Origin: an uncultured Burkholderiales bacterium | GTDB taxonomy: Bacteria > Pseudomonadota > Gammaproteobacteria > Burkholderiales > Burkholderiaceae_A | Assembly (NCBI GenBank): GCA_937864175.1 | Contig: CALMJH010000039.1 | Coordinates: 1 to 39,589, forward strand | DNA length: 39,589 nt | Direction: 5' to 3' | Shown: positions 6,077 through 14,817 of the stretch, piece after piece | How positions within the stretch are numbered: position 1 is the first letter of the stretch | How the letters are laid out: each line of letters opens with the position of its first letter | Notes under the pieces: model-generated | Databases searched by the model: none | The model's input: the letters and a program-made list of their open reading frames with translations, nothing else | Told to the model about the DNA's origin: nothing | Position numbers and translations under genes: made by a program

Positions 6077-8805
6077 TCAGCATCAGCAGGTTTCAAGAGC
6101 CGCCCGCAGACTTCGGTCATATCGGCCGACAAGGGGGACTGCTGGGCAAGAGATTGGATGGCGGCCTGCATGGCGGCCTGTCTGGCTGGCTCGTAGGCCC
6201 GCCAGCGATCCAGTGACCGGGCGAGTCGGGCGGCGAGTTGGCCGTTGCGTTGGTCGAGGCGCCCTAATTCTTGAGACCAGAGTGCATATCCACGACCATC
6301 GGCCTGGTGAAAGCCTGCGAGATTTCCGGCGAAGAAGGCGCCGAGGACCGCTCGAACACGATTGGGATTGCCAATGTCGTAGCGAGGGTCTGCCAGCAGC
6401 GACTGAACGAGACTGGTGGTCTGCTGGCCCTGCACGTCGTTTAGCCTTACGGCCGTGATCTGGACACTAAACCACTTGTCCATGGCCAAGGCGTTGTCCG
6501 CAAATCGCTGGGCGAACTCCGCCAAGGCGGTGTCGAGTGCTTGGATAGTCCCATTGCCAAGGGCGACCAATCCCCCCAAGTGGGCCATTCGGGCGGTCAT
6601 GTTGTTACAGCCCTGGTAACGGTCTAAAAGGCGCTGACGTCTCTGGTCCGACTGGTCCAGCAGGTTGATGAGGGACTGGGCGAGGTGCACGAGTCCTCGG
6701 CGGCCAGCGCTTGCGGCATCTGGGATATACGGCTGGTGGAGGTCGCTGTCGATCGTGGCATCGAGCAGAGCGAGGGTCGGTTGAGCAGCCTGCGCCAGAC
6801 TCTGTTGAAGAGACAAGATCCGTTGACGAATCTGGGTGGGATCGATGGGCTGTCCCTGTTGGGCCCAGGCCTCTGCAACCACAGGCTCGGACGGCAAGGT
6901 CCAGCACTGCGTCTTGAAACCTGCCGACAGACTCTCGTCGGTCAGAATCGCTCGAAGGCTCTGGGCAACCGATGCATGGTCGACGGTGGGTGTTGGGAGC
7001 AGGCTTCCCATGATGAGCCGTTGACAGGCGTCCCAGCGGTTGAAGGCATCGGCGTCGAATTGGGCGAGGGTCTGGAGTTGACCAACGGTGTAGGGAAAAT
7101 TGACCAAGACCGGCGCACTAAAGCCCTGAAGGAGTGAGGGCACCGGGCGATCTTGAGCCAGGCCCTGCAAGTCGGCGGGGCCTAGCGAGACGCTGAGTCT
7201 GGTGGTTTTTTCCGTCAGCAGCAGTCTCTTCGGGAGATCGGCGAGGTCGAGGGGCTGGCCGTCGGGTCTGAGTAGACCGAGGGACATGGGAATCGGCAGT
7301 GGCGCTTGCTGCGGGCTCTTGGGCGACAGCTCCTGCTCAAAGACCAGGGTGTAGCGGCCACTTTGGGCATCGAATTCGTCACGGACGTGAACCACCGGCG
7401 TGCCTGGCGTCTCGTACCACCGCATGAAAGCCGGTAGCAGTTCTGCCTGGTCATTGGCGTCCAGAATCGACGAGACAAAGTCTTCGCAGCTTGCAGCCGT
7501 GCCGTCGTGGCGAGCGAAATAGAGATCCATGCCCTTGCGAAATCCATCGATGCCCAGAATTGTCTGGAGCATTCGAATGACCTCAGCTCCTTTTTCGTAG
7601 ACCGTCGCGGTGTAGAAGTTGCGTATTTCTTGGTATTCGGCAGGCCGAATAGGGTGGGCCATGGGGCCTGCATCCTCTGGGAACTGATGGGCTCTGAGGG
7701 TCCGGACGTCATCGATGCGTTTAACGGCCCTGGCACTGGCGGCCTGTGCCTGGGGCAGGCCGTGGGCCAGCATGTCGGCGGTAAATTCCTGGTCACGAAA
7801 GACGGTGAGCCCCTCTTTTAGAGTGAGCTGAAACCAGTCTCGACAGGTGATCCGGTTGCCGGTCCAGTTGTGAAAGTATTCGTGACCAATGACGGCCTCT
7901 ACCAACTCATGGTCGCGGTCGGTGGCAGTCTGGGGGTCGGCCAGCACGTATTTGGTGTTAAAGAGATTAAGGCCCTTGTTCTCCATGGCGCCGGAGTTGA
8001 AGTCGGGCACCGCCACAATCATGAATCGCTCTAGATCGAGCTCGAGTCCAAAGCGCTTTTCATCCCAGAAGACCGCATGCTTCAGACTCTGCAGTGCAAA
8101 GTCGGCGCGACCGATGTCCTGGGCCTTGGTGTAGACCTGCAAAAGCTTCTGGGCTCCGCTGGCGCTGGTGATCGTCTCCTCAATGCACTGAAGATCAGCG
8201 GCCACCAGGGCAAAGAGGTAACTGGGCTTGGGGAAGGGGTCGTGCCAGGTGCAGACCAGCTGATCGCCGTCGCTTGTCTGTCGGATGAGGTTGCCGTTGG
8301 AGAGCAGCGTTGGAAACTCGCTGGCCTTGCCACGCAGAGTGACCGTGTAGACCGAGAGCACGTCGGGCCGGTCGAGAAAGTAGGTGATTCTTCGAAAGCC
8401 CTGAGACTCGCATTGGGTGTAGAGGCCACCCTGAGATGCATAGAGCCCCATAAGCTCGGTATTGGCCGTTGGGTTGAGCCGGGTCTGAACCGTGAGTCGA
8501 CCCTCCTGACCGGCCACCGCTGCAGGCAGCCGCAACTGGTGCTCGTTGACCTCGAAGTCTGAGGCCTGCAGTGGCCGACCATTGAACCAGGCCCTAACAA
8601 AGACCAGTTCGTCGCCCTCTAGGACCAGGTCCACGGCCTGACCCGACCGGCTGATGTAGGCGAATTCGCTGGTGACCAGGGTCTCTGTGAGGCCCAGCTC
8701 AAATTGGAGCGCGACGGTCGGAATCTGGTGGCTGGGTGGCGTGTAGTCCAGCCTGCGAATAGTGGGCAGGCTGTTGGCGGTAGCGGGCTGGAGGCTGTCT
8801 TTCAT
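6073..8805 (-). CDS. pepN: Aminopeptidase N (M1 zinc metallopeptidase)
   Basis: This is a 910-residue M1 aminopeptidase close in size to E. coli PepN (870). It shows the substrate-recognition motif GAMENKGLNLFN (272-276 for GAMEN) and the zinc motif HEYFHNWTGNR (H308, H312), with the third ligand E331 in LKEGLTVFRDQEF. The C-terminal third is the helical domain typical of the bacterial enzyme. It removes N-terminal residues from peptides in the cytoplasm during protein turnover. I chose the ATG at 8805; a TTG at 8814 is in frame 9 nt upstream and would add three residues. No clear Shine-Dalgarno is present. It converges on the amidohydrolase with a 4-bp CTAG overlap and diverges from the tRNA gene. 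Confidence 0.93.
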   Translation of the reverse strand: MKDSLQPATANSLPTIRRLDYTPPSHQIPTVALQFELGLTETLVTSEFAYISRSGQAVDLVLEGDELVFVRAWFNGRPLQASDFEVNEHQLRLPAAVAGQEGRLTVQTRLNPTANTELMGLYASQGGLYTQCESQGFRRITYFLDRPDVLSVYTVTLRGKASEFPTLLSNGNLIRQTSDGDQLVCTWHDPFPKPSYLFALVAADLQCIEETITSASGAQKLLQVYTKAQDIGRADFALQSLKHAVFWDEKRFGLELDLERFMIVAVPDFNSGAMENKGLNLFNTKYVLADPQTATDRDHELVEAVIGHEYFHNWTGNRITCRDWFQLTLKEGLTVFRDQEFTADMLAHGLPQAQAASARAVKRIDDVRTLRAHQFPEDAGPMAHPIRPAEYQEIRNFYTATVYEKGAEVIRMLQTILGIDGFRKGMDLYFARHDGTAASCEDFVSSILDANDQAELLPAFMRWYETPGTPVVHVRDEFDAQSGRYTLVFEQELSPKSPQQAPLPIPMSLGLLRPDGQPLDLADLPKRLLLTEKTTRLSVSLGPADLQGLAQDRPVPSLLQGFSAPVLVNFPYTVGQLQTLAQFDADAFNRWDACQRLIMGSLLPTPTVDHASVAQSLRAILTDESLSAGFKTQCWTLPSEPVVAEAWAQQGQPIDPTQIRQRILSLQQSLAQAAQPTLALLDATIDSDLHQPYIPDAASAGRRGLVHLAQSLINLLDQSDQRRQRLLDRYQGCNNMTARMAHLGGLVALGNGTIQALDTALAEFAQRFADNALAMDKWFSVQITAVRLNDVQGQQTTSLVQSLLADPRYDIGNPNRVRAVLGAFFAGNLAGFHQADGRGYALWSQELGRLDQRNGQLAARLARSLDRWRAYEPARQAAMQAAIQSLAQQSPLSADMTEVCGRLLKPADAD

Positions 8806-8814
8806 AGTCTGCAA

Positions 8815-8823
8815 TGGTATACT
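8815..8823 (+). promoter_or_regulatory. Extended -10 promoter for the CAU tRNA
   Basis: TGGTATACT is an extended -10 (TG, one base, then TATACT, 5 of 6). It lies about 60 bp upstream of the mature tRNA, leaving a 5' leader for RNase P. A -35 is weak (TGTCTT at 8796-8801). Confidence 0.35.
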
Positions 8824-8883
8824 TCACGGCTGTCTGCAAGGCCTGCAACCCGTGTTTTACCTGGGGACATGGCCCGATCAAGC

Positions 8884-8960
8884 GGTGATGTAGCTCAGTC
8901 GGTTAGAGCGTGGGATTCATAACCCCAAGGTCGGCAGTTCGATTCTGCCCATCACCACCA
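8884..8960 (+). tRNA. tRNA-Met (CAU), elongator type
   Basis: The 77-nt cloverleaf includes the encoded CCA. The acceptor stem GGTGATG / CATCACC pairs perfectly. The D arm is GCTC / GAGC, the anticodon loop TTCATAA puts CAT at 8918-8920, and the T arm is GGCAG-TTCGATT-CTGCC. The perfect G1-C72 pair excludes the initiator tRNA. CAU could also belong to the lysidine-modified tRNA-Ile2, which I cannot fully exclude. The anticodon stem has an A-C mismatch next to the loop (8915 and 8923). The CCA end directly abuts the stop codon of the opposing NnrU gene. Confidence 0.93.
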
Positions 8961-9572
8961 TCATCTCGCAAACGGTGCAACCCCAATTAGTAGCAAGTGG
9001 CCCTGGAACGCAAACCAGGCCCATGCGCCTATTCCAATGGCCAGCGTGGCCAGTGTACCCAGCAGGCTTGAAGGCTTGCTGGCAATGACGGCCGGCAGGC
9101 CATCGGCGAGGCTTGGTTCGAGGAGCACTGGGCGCCTGCGAGCGCTTCGAAAGACCAGAATGGCCCAGACCAGAAAACTGCCAAACAGCAGCAGGTCATG
9201 TAGACCCCCGTTGGCCAGAAGGTGGCCGAAGGCCCAAGTCTTGACGGCGAGCGTCATGGGGTGCTTGAGGCGAAGCAAGAACCAGTTGCCCGGCACGTAG
9301 GCTGCGACCAGCAGCACAAAAGCCACCAGTGTGAAGAGCGAGGCTGCATGGGCCAGTCCGGCTGGGGGCGTGTAGAGGACGATGGGCTCAGCTCTGGCGG
9401 CCGCATAACCCGCTACGATCAGAATAAGACCCACCACAGAGACAATGCTGTAGGTGCCTTTGTAGGCCAAGACGCCATAGGTCTGAAGAAGCCTGGCCCG
9501 CTGGTCTTCTGACAAGGCGCGCAGCAGGTGGACCCCTAAAAAGACAACCAGACCAGCAACCAGTAGCCCCAT
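8961..9572 (-). CDS. NnrU-family integral membrane protein
   Basis: The 203-residue protein is mostly hydrophobic with about five to six predicted transmembrane helices. It carries NnrU-family features: LVVFLGVHLLRAL at the N-terminus, the TYSIVSVVGLILIVAGY segment, VPGNWFLLRLKHPMTLAVK and WAFGHLLANGGLHDLLLFG. NnrU was described beside nitrite/nitric-oxide reduction genes, but the family is widespread and its biochemical role is unknown; a distant relation to the isoprenylcysteine methyltransferase fold has been suggested. No denitrification gene is near here. The start has an AAAGG about 9 nt upstream. It diverges from the ABC exporter gene with 31 bp between starts and ends exactly at the tRNA 3' end. 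Confidence 0.88.
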   Translation of the reverse strand: MGLLVAGLVVFLGVHLLRALSEDQRARLLQTYGVLAYKGTYSIVSVVGLILIVAGYAAARAEPIVLYTPPAGLAHAASLFTLVAFVLLVAAYVPGNWFLLRLKHPMTLAVKTWAFGHLLANGGLHDLLLFGSFLVWAILVFRSARRRPVLLEPSLADGLPAVIASKPSSLLGTLATLAIGIGAWAWFAFQGHLLLIGVAPFAR

Positions 9573-9591
9573 GACGGAAACCTTTCAAAAG

Positions 9592-9597
9592 TAAGAT
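9592..9597 (+). promoter_or_regulatory. -10-like hexamer of the ABC exporter gene (leaderless candidate)
   Basis: TAAGAT ends 6 nt before the ATG at 9604. ATGACG at 9571-9576, a 4-of-6 match to a -35, is 15 nt further upstream. No Shine-Dalgarno is seen. Confidence 0.3.
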
Positions 9598-9603
9598 GGC
9601 TCT

Positions 9604-11388
9604 ATGAGTTTGCATTCAACCACAGGTTCCGCCGCGAACCCACCTTCGCCGTCGATACGCCCACTGATTGGGATGGCTCTTCGCTACCGATGGCGTTGGT
9701 TTCTGGCCCTCGTCTTCCTGGCCCTTGCCGCCGCCTCTACCCTGATGGTGCCTCTGGCCTTTCGAGACCTGATCGACCGAGGGCTCTCGCAGATCAACGA
9801 ACCTTTTGCCTGGCTCATGGCCCTCTCGGTGCTGGTGGCCCTGACCACAGCTGCTCGCTTCTACACCATGAGTTGGCTGGGTGAGCGCGTGGTGGCAGAC
9901 CTGCGTCAGCGGGTCTATGGCCGAGTGCTAATGCAGCCGCCAGCCTACTTCGAGACCCTGCAGGTCGGTGAGGTCTTGTCGCGCCTGACGGCTGACACCA
10001 CCCTGATCCAGACGCTGGTCGGTACCAGCGTCTCTATGGCCCTTCGCAGTGGAGTGATGTTTGCGGGTGGGGTCGGGATGATGCTGATCACCAGCCCTGT
10101 GCTGGCCGGCCTGATGGTGGGGCTGCTGATTGCCGTGATCTTGCCGGTGCTGGCTCTGGGCCGGCGAGTGCGAAAAGTCGCCAAGGCCAGTCAGGACCGC
10201 GTGGCGGACACCAGTGCGCTGGCTGGCGAGATGCTGCAGGCAATTTCGACAGTCCAGGCCTTTGGGCGTGAGCAACATGAGGCGGAGCGCTACGACCGTG
10301 AGGTGGAGCGGGCGTTTGACACCGCTCGCAGGCGTATCTGGAGCCGCTCCCTGCTGACCGCTGTGGCCATTGTCTTGGCTTTTGGTGTGATTGTCTTTGT
10401 CTTGTGGATGGGCGCCCGCGAGGTGGTCGCAGGCCGAATGACAGCGGGTGAATTGGCCCAGTTTGTTCTGTATGCCACCTTCACCGCAGGCTCGATTGCT
10501 GCCCTGTCCGAGGTCTGGGGCGATCTGCAGAGGGCCCTGGGCGCCACCGACCGCCTCATGGCCCTGCTGGCCTTGTCCGATCCAGCGGTCACGTCGCCCA
10601 GACAGACACCACCACCGGCGCCACGCCCCGAGGGTCGTCGGGTCTGCATAGAGTTTCAGGAGGTCTGGTTTGCCTATCCCTCGCGGCCGAATGACTGGGT
10701 TCTGAAGGGCTTGAGTTTTCGCCTGAACCCGGGAGAGGTCCTGGCCTTGGTGGGCCCGTCCGGTGCTGGCAAGACCACCGTCTTTCAATTGCTCATGGGT
10801 TTCTACAAGCCCCAACGCGGGCAAATTCTGATCAATGGCCAACGCTGGGACGACTGGGGCCCCCAGGCGGTGCGGTCGACTATTGGCCTGGTTCCGCAGG
10901 ACCCCGTGGTCTTCTCGGACGATGCCTTCAACAACATCCGATACGGAGACCTAGAGGCCAGCCCAGAGCAGGTGCACCAGGCGGCCAAGGCGGCCCATGC
11001 CCACGCCTTCATTGAGCAACTTCCGCAGGGCTACCAGACCTTTCTTGGTGAGCGTGGCCTTCGACTCTCTGGCGGGCAGCGTCAACGCATGGCCATTGCT
11101 CGGGCCATTCTGCGAAACCCACCAGTCTTGCTATTGGACGAGGCCACATCGGCCTTGGACACTCTCTCCGAACGTGCCGTTCAGCAGGCTCTGGAAGAGC
11201 TTCTACCGGGCAGAACCGCCATGGTCATTGCTCACCGCCTGTCGACGGTTCGCAAGGCCAGCCAGATTGCCCTGCTGGACCATGGAGAGCTGGTCGACCT
11301 CGCCCCTCACGAGGTCCTGATGAAGACCAGCAGTCTGTATCAATCCCTGGCCGAGCAGCAGTTCGTGGACCGGCAGGAGACCGCCTAA
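9604..11388 (+). CDS. MsbA-like ABC exporter (fused membrane and ATPase domains)
   Basis: This is a 594-residue half-transporter with an ABC_membrane domain (about 20-320, six transmembrane helices) and a C-terminal ATPase. The ATPase is complete: Walker A GPSGAGKTT (384-392), Q-loop Q432, signature LSGGQ (488-492), Walker B LLLDE (509-513) and switch H544 (IAHRLSTV). It should act as a homodimer in the inner membrane and export a lipid or drug-like compound; it belongs to the bacterial ABCB subgroup, but its substrate is not evident. Its TAA stop shares an A with the ATG of the ROK kinase gene, so the two are translationally linked. Confidence 0.92.
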   Translation: MSLHSTTGSAANPPSPSIRPLIGMALRYRWRWFLALVFLALAAASTLMVPLAFRDLIDRGLSQINEPFAWLMALSVLVALTTAARFYTMSWLGERVVADLRQRVYGRVLMQPPAYFETLQVGEVLSRLTADTTLIQTLVGTSVSMALRSGVMFAGGVGMMLITSPVLAGLMVGLLIAVILPVLALGRRVRKVAKASQDRVADTSALAGEMLQAISTVQAFGREQHEAERYDREVERAFDTARRRIWSRSLLTAVAIVLAFGVIVFVLWMGAREVVAGRMTAGELAQFVLYATFTAGSIAALSEVWGDLQRALGATDRLMALLALSDPAVTSPRQTPPPAPRPEGRRVCIEFQEVWFAYPSRPNDWVLKGLSFRLNPGEVLALVGPSGAGKTTVFQLLMGFYKPQRGQILINGQRWDDWGPQAVRSTIGLVPQDPVVFSDDAFNNIRYGDLEASPEQVHQAAKAAHAHAFIEQLPQGYQTFLGERGLRLSGGQRQRMAIARAILRNPPVLLLDEATSALDTLSERAVQQALEELLPGRTAMVIAHRLSTVRKASQIALLDHGELVDLAPHEVLMKTSSLYQSLAEQQFVDRQETA

Positions 11389-12311
11389 TGTGGTCTGTGG
11401 GACTCGACTTGGGCGGCACCAAGACCGAGGCGGTGGTCTTGTCAGACTCTGGCCAGATTCTGGCCCGCCATCGCGTCGCCACGCCCGCTGAGCAGGGCCC
11501 TGCAGCCATTGTTCAGACCCTTGCAGACCTCAAAGACTTGGTCTTGGCCCAGGCAGCAAGTGTTACTGGTGGTCAGGTGCCGAAGGCCTATGGCATCGGC
11601 TTGGCCACCCCGGGGTCCTTGGACCCAAGGACGGGTCTGCTGCGCAATTCCAACACCACCTGCCTCAATGGCCAGGACCTGCAGTCCATGGTGAATGCGG
11701 CCATGGGCCAGTCGGTGAGGTTGGAAAACGATGCCAATTGTTTTGCACTGGCCGAGGCAAGAGCGGGGGCAGGCCGCGGGTTTGGTCTGGTCTTGGGACT
11801 CATCATGGGCACGGGGTGTGGCGCGGGATGGGTCCACAACGGCCAACTTCATGCCGGACCGAATCGGGTCGCTGGCGAATGGGGCCATATTAGTCTGGAC
11901 CCCACGGGCCCCTCGTGTTGGTGTGGGCAACGCGGCTGTGTCGAGACTTGGCTGTCGGGCAGTGGCCTGCGGGCTCGGTATCTGGAGTTGACGGGACGAT
12001 CGAGAGACGCCCGGGACATCTTGATGGATCAGAGCGAGCCAGAAGCCCGAACTCTGCAGGAGACTTTTGATTGGGCGTTGGCCCAGGGCTTGTCTCGAGT
12101 GATTCAGGTCCTGGACCCTGACGTCGTGGTCTTGGGTGGCGGACTCTCGAATCTCTCTGGCCTGGCGGACCGATGCGCAAGGGGGCTAGAGCAGACCGTC
12201 TTTGGAGGCTGTTTTCAGACGCCAGTCGTGGTCAATCAGCTGGGAGATTCAGCCGGCGTCATTGGTGCGGCCTGGCTTGGCCTGAATCAGGGCGAGCCCC
12301 AAAAAGACTAG
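11388..12311 (+). CDS. ROK-family sugar kinase (fructokinase / N-acetylhexosamine kinase type)
   Basis: The 307-residue protein has the ATP-binding motif GLDLGGTKTEAVVL (DLGGTK at 7-12), the catalytic aspartate D115 in LENDANCF, the GTGCGAG phosphate loop (141-147), and the ROK zinc site EWGH plus CWCGQRGC (H167, C177, C179, C184) followed by VETWLSG. No DNA-binding domain precedes the kinase, so it is an enzyme and not a ROK repressor. It phosphorylates a hexose such as fructose, glucose, mannose or an N-acetylated hexosamine; the choice cannot be made from sequence. It overlaps the ABC exporter gene by one base. Its last 63 bp lie antisense to the end of the EamA gene. Confidence 0.9.
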   Translation: MWSVGLDLGGTKTEAVVLSDSGQILARHRVATPAEQGPAAIVQTLADLKDLVLAQAASVTGGQVPKAYGIGLATPGSLDPRTGLLRNSNTTCLNGQDLQSMVNAAMGQSVRLENDANCFALAEARAGAGRGFGLVLGLIMGTGCGAGWVHNGQLHAGPNRVAGEWGHISLDPTGPSCWCGQRGCVETWLSGSGLRARYLELTGRSRDARDILMDQSEPEARTLQETFDWALAQGLSRVIQVLDPDVVVLGGGLSNLSGLADRCARGLEQTVFGGCFQTPVVVNQLGDSAGVIGAAWLGLNQGEPQKD

Positions 12312-13145
12312 CCCAATGCCCAGCCACTTGGCGGGACTCAGGGTCTCACCTAGCAGCAGGGCTGAGGAGCCAAGACCAAAGACAGGCACTAGTAGAGTAA
12401 AGGGGGCGACCTGCGAGGCTGGGTGACGACGCAGCAACCAAGACCAGCCGCTGTAGCCAATGAGACTTGCCCCAAAGGCGTTGACCAGCAGGCAGACCCA
12501 GAGCAAGAGACTGGGGTCGGTGAGGGACACCCAGGCGGCCTGCCATCCAGCGGTCCCCTCCAATACCAGCGAGAGTGGGAGCAGTGCGATGGCCGCAATC
12601 AGTGAGCCCCAGGTGACCATCGGCACGGCCGCGGTCTGGCCCATCGCCTTGATAAACATGTTTCCACTGGCCCAGGAGGCTGCCGCGGCGACGGTCATGA
12701 AAAATCCAAGCAGGCTCGTGGTCTGACCGAGGTCCAGGGCAACCACGCCAATGCCGAGAAGGCCCAGACAGACGCCAACGATCTGCACCAGATGAGGCCG
12801 CTCCGAGTACCAGAGCACCGCAAACAACAGCGTGAAAAAGACCTGACTCTGAATGACTAGAGAGGCGAGTCCTGCTGGCATACCAGCCGCGATGGCGCCA
12901 AAGAGCAGGGCAAACTGCGAAAAAAATGAGAAGAGTCCGTATCCCAGAAGCAGACGGGTGGGCACCCTTGGCCGGGGCACGACAAGCACCAGACAGAGCG
13001 AGACGGTTGCAAATCGAAGCGTCGCGAAGGTGATCGGGGGCACCAGGTCGACGGCCCAGCGCATGAAGACAAAGTTGGTTCCCCAGATGCCCATTACCAG
13101 CAGGACCAGCAGCAGGTGACTAACCGGAAGCCGTTGGTGCTTCAC
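12249..13145 (-). CDS. EamA-family drug/metabolite exporter
   Basis: This is a 298-residue transporter with ten predicted transmembrane helices in two EamA repeats, the standard size for the family. The first repeat opens with LLLVLLVMGIWGTNFVFMRWAVD. The frame stays open far upstream, but that part overlaps the ABC-2 permease in another frame. I take the GTG at 13145, which overlaps the permease TAG (TAGTG) and gives a normal N-terminus. Family members export amino acids, purines or other metabolites; no substrate can be named. The final 63 bp overlap the end of the ROK kinase on the other strand, and both C-termini look complete. Confidence 0.87.
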   Translation of the reverse strand: MKHQRLPVSHLLLVLLVMGIWGTNFVFMRWAVDLVPPITFATLRFATVSLCLVLVVPRPRVPTRLLLGYGLFSFFSQFALLFGAIAAGMPAGLASLVIQSQVFFTLLFAVLWYSERPHLVQIVGVCLGLLGIGVVALDLGQTTSLLGFFMTVAAAASWASGNMFIKAMGQTAAVPMVTWGSLIAAIALLPLSLVLEGTAGWQAAWVSLTDPSLLLWVCLLVNAFGASLIGYSGWSWLLRRHPASQVAPFTLLVPVFGLGSSALLLGETLSPAKWLGIGLVFLGLALIQAKPGRTNDAG

Positions 13146-13960
13146 TACTGACGGATGCACCAGCCGATGGCCAGTAGGCGGTGTGTCAGACCGATGAGGC
13201 CCAAGGCCACCAGACCAGAGACGGCCAGACTGAGCCACGGCGAGACATCTCCGGCACCAAAGACCCCAAATCGAAATCCGTCGATGAGGTAGAAGAATGG
13301 GTTGAAGTGGGTCAGGGTCTGAAAACCGGCCGGCAGGTTGTGCACGCTGTAGAAGACGCCGGCCATGAAGGTGAGGGGGTTGATAAGGAAGTTCTGAAAG
13401 GCTGCGACATGGTCCCATTTCTCAGCCCATAGCGCCGCGATGAGCCCCAGACTACCCATGATGAGGCTGGCGAGCACGGCGAAGGCCAGGGTGAGCAGTA
13501 GGTTGTCAACCGGGGTCGGCACAAATGGCAAGGCGACGAGCCAGACGACGCCGCCACAGGCCAGGCCGCGGGCCAGAGCACCTCCCAGATAGCCCACCAA
13601 CCACTCCCAGGGCCGCATAGGCGAGAGCATCAGAAAGACCAGATTGCCTGTGATCTTGCTCTGGGTCAGGCTGGAACTGGAGTTGGCAAAGGCATTTTGT
13701 TGGAGCGTCATCATGACCAGGCCTGGCACCAGGAACTGGCTGTAGCTCACGCCTGGGAAGGGCTCGAGACGCCCCTCTAACAACAGGGCAAAGATCACCA
13801 AAAACAACATGGACGAGACGACTGGAGCCAGGATGGTCTGGACCGAGACCTTGGTGAAGCGGCGAATCTCCTTGGCCAACAGGGCCCAGGCTCCAACGCC
13901 AACCGGGCCAGACCAGACGCCATCGATCAGGGTAGGGTGTTGGGGGTTAGCCTGCGACAT
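13145..13960 (-). CDS. ABC-2 type membrane permease (YadH-like), without adjacent ATPase
   Basis: The 271-residue protein has about six transmembrane helices and the ABC-2 signatures of exporters: an N-terminal amphipathic stretch (LLAKEIRRFTKVS), SYSQFLVPGLVMMTLQQNAF, the MLSPMRPWEWLVG segment, and the conserved FLINPLTFMAGVFYSV ... FNPFFYLIDGFRFGVFG ending. It is the membrane half of an export system such as YadGH. The usual partner ATPase is not next to it: pyrF precedes it and an EamA gene follows. I chose the ATG at 13960 (MSQANPQHP), which overlaps pyrF by 14 bp; a longer reading would run further into pyrF. Cotranscription with pyrF and eamA is likely. Confidence 0.87.
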   Translation of the reverse strand: MSQANPQHPTLIDGVWSGPVGVGAWALLAKEIRRFTKVSVQTILAPVVSSMLFLVIFALLLEGRLEPFPGVSYSQFLVPGLVMMTLQQNAFANSSSSLTQSKITGNLVFLMLSPMRPWEWLVGYLGGALARGLACGGVVWLVALPFVPTPVDNLLLTLAFAVLASLIMGSLGLIAALWAEKWDHVAAFQNFLINPLTFMAGVFYSVHNLPAGFQTLTHFNPFFYLIDGFRFGVFGAGDVSPWLSLAVSGLVALGLIGLTHRLLAIGWCIRQ

Positions 13961-14792
13961 GGGCAATGGCGAGCTGAGTCTTTTGGGCTTCAGCCTGAGC
14001 GGCGGCGGCCCAGTCAGGCCCACTGCTTGCATAGAGAATGGCCCGAGAGGAGTTGATGAAGAGCCCGGTCTGTCTGGCTGTCTGGAGGGCCTTGGTCATC
14101 TGACCCGCAAGAACAGTGGCCACCAGGTCTCCACCCTGGGCCCCGATGCCTGGGACCAGCAACGGAAGATCGGGGGCAATGGCCCGAACCTTTGAAAGCT
14201 CAGCGGGGTAGGTGGCTCCAACGACGAGGCCTAGTTGGCCCTGCCGATTCCACTGGTGTTGGGCTGTTGCGGCAACCTTCTCGAAGAGACGCTCTCCGCT
14301 GGCCAGGGTCTGCATCTGAAAGTCGTCTCCACCCGGATTGCTGGTTCGGCAGAGAACAAAGAGGCCCTTGTCGGCTCGGTCTAAGAAAGGCTGCAGGCTG
14401 TCGGTTCCCATATAGGGGTTGAGGGTGACCGCGTCGGCCTGGTAGCGATTGAAAGCCTCGGTGGCGTAATGTTGAGCAGTCGAACCGATGTCCCCACGTT
14501 TGCTGTCGAGAATCAGCAGGTGTTGCGGATGGTGGTCTTTGATATAGGCACAGACCTCTGCGAGAACTGACTCTGCTCCAAGAGCAGCAAAGTGGGCGAT
14601 CTGGGGCTTGAAGGCGCAGGCATGGTCGGCCGTGGCCTTGATGATGCCAATACAGAATTCGCGGATCTGCTCTAGGGGGGTGCCTTTGTGCTGGAGGGAC
14701 GACGGTAGTCTGCTGAGCTCTGGGTCTAGGCCAACGCAGAGAAGGCTGTCTTGCTGTTGCCAGGCCAGATGGCAGCGTTCAATGAAAGTCAT
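13947..14792 (-). CDS. pyrF: Orotidine 5'-phosphate decarboxylase (type 2)
   Basis: The 281-residue enzyme decarboxylates OMP to UMP in the last step of de novo pyrimidine synthesis. The early SLLCVGLDPE strand and the catalytic array DSKRGDIGSTAQHYA (D96, K98, D101) identify it; length and the GLFVLCRTSNPGGDDFQ and LLVPGIGAQGGD segments fit the longer type-2 (mycobacterial/betaproteobacterial) branch and not the E. coli type. The frame is open further upstream. I chose the ATG at 14792 (MTFIERCHLAW), the usual family N-terminus; an ATG at 14801 would add three residues. It lies after the groEL terminator and leads into the ABC-2 permease with a 14-bp overlap. Confidence 0.93.
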   Translation of the reverse strand: MTFIERCHLAWQQQDSLLCVGLDPELSRLPSSLQHKGTPLEQIREFCIGIIKATADHACAFKPQIAHFAALGAESVLAEVCAYIKDHHPQHLLILDSKRGDIGSTAQHYATEAFNRYQADAVTLNPYMGTDSLQPFLDRADKGLFVLCRTSNPGGDDFQMQTLASGERLFEKVAATAQHQWNRQGQLGLVVGATYPAELSKVRAIAPDLPLLVPGIGAQGGDLVATVLAGQMTKALQTARQTGLFINSSRAILYASSGPDWAAAAQAEAQKTQLAIAHVAG

Positions 14793-14817
14793 GGCCCTCA
14801 TTCTGACATGCGCAGTC

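Noticed and set aside
8961-9572. NnrU as evidence for a denitrification locus
   Set aside because: No nitrite, nitric oxide or nitrous oxide reductase gene is nearby; the family occurs widely outside such loci.
13146-13418. N-terminal extension of the EamA frame
   Set aside because: The extra 91 codons overlap the conserved ABC-2 permease in another frame and resemble no transporter; the GTG at 13145 gives a normal length.
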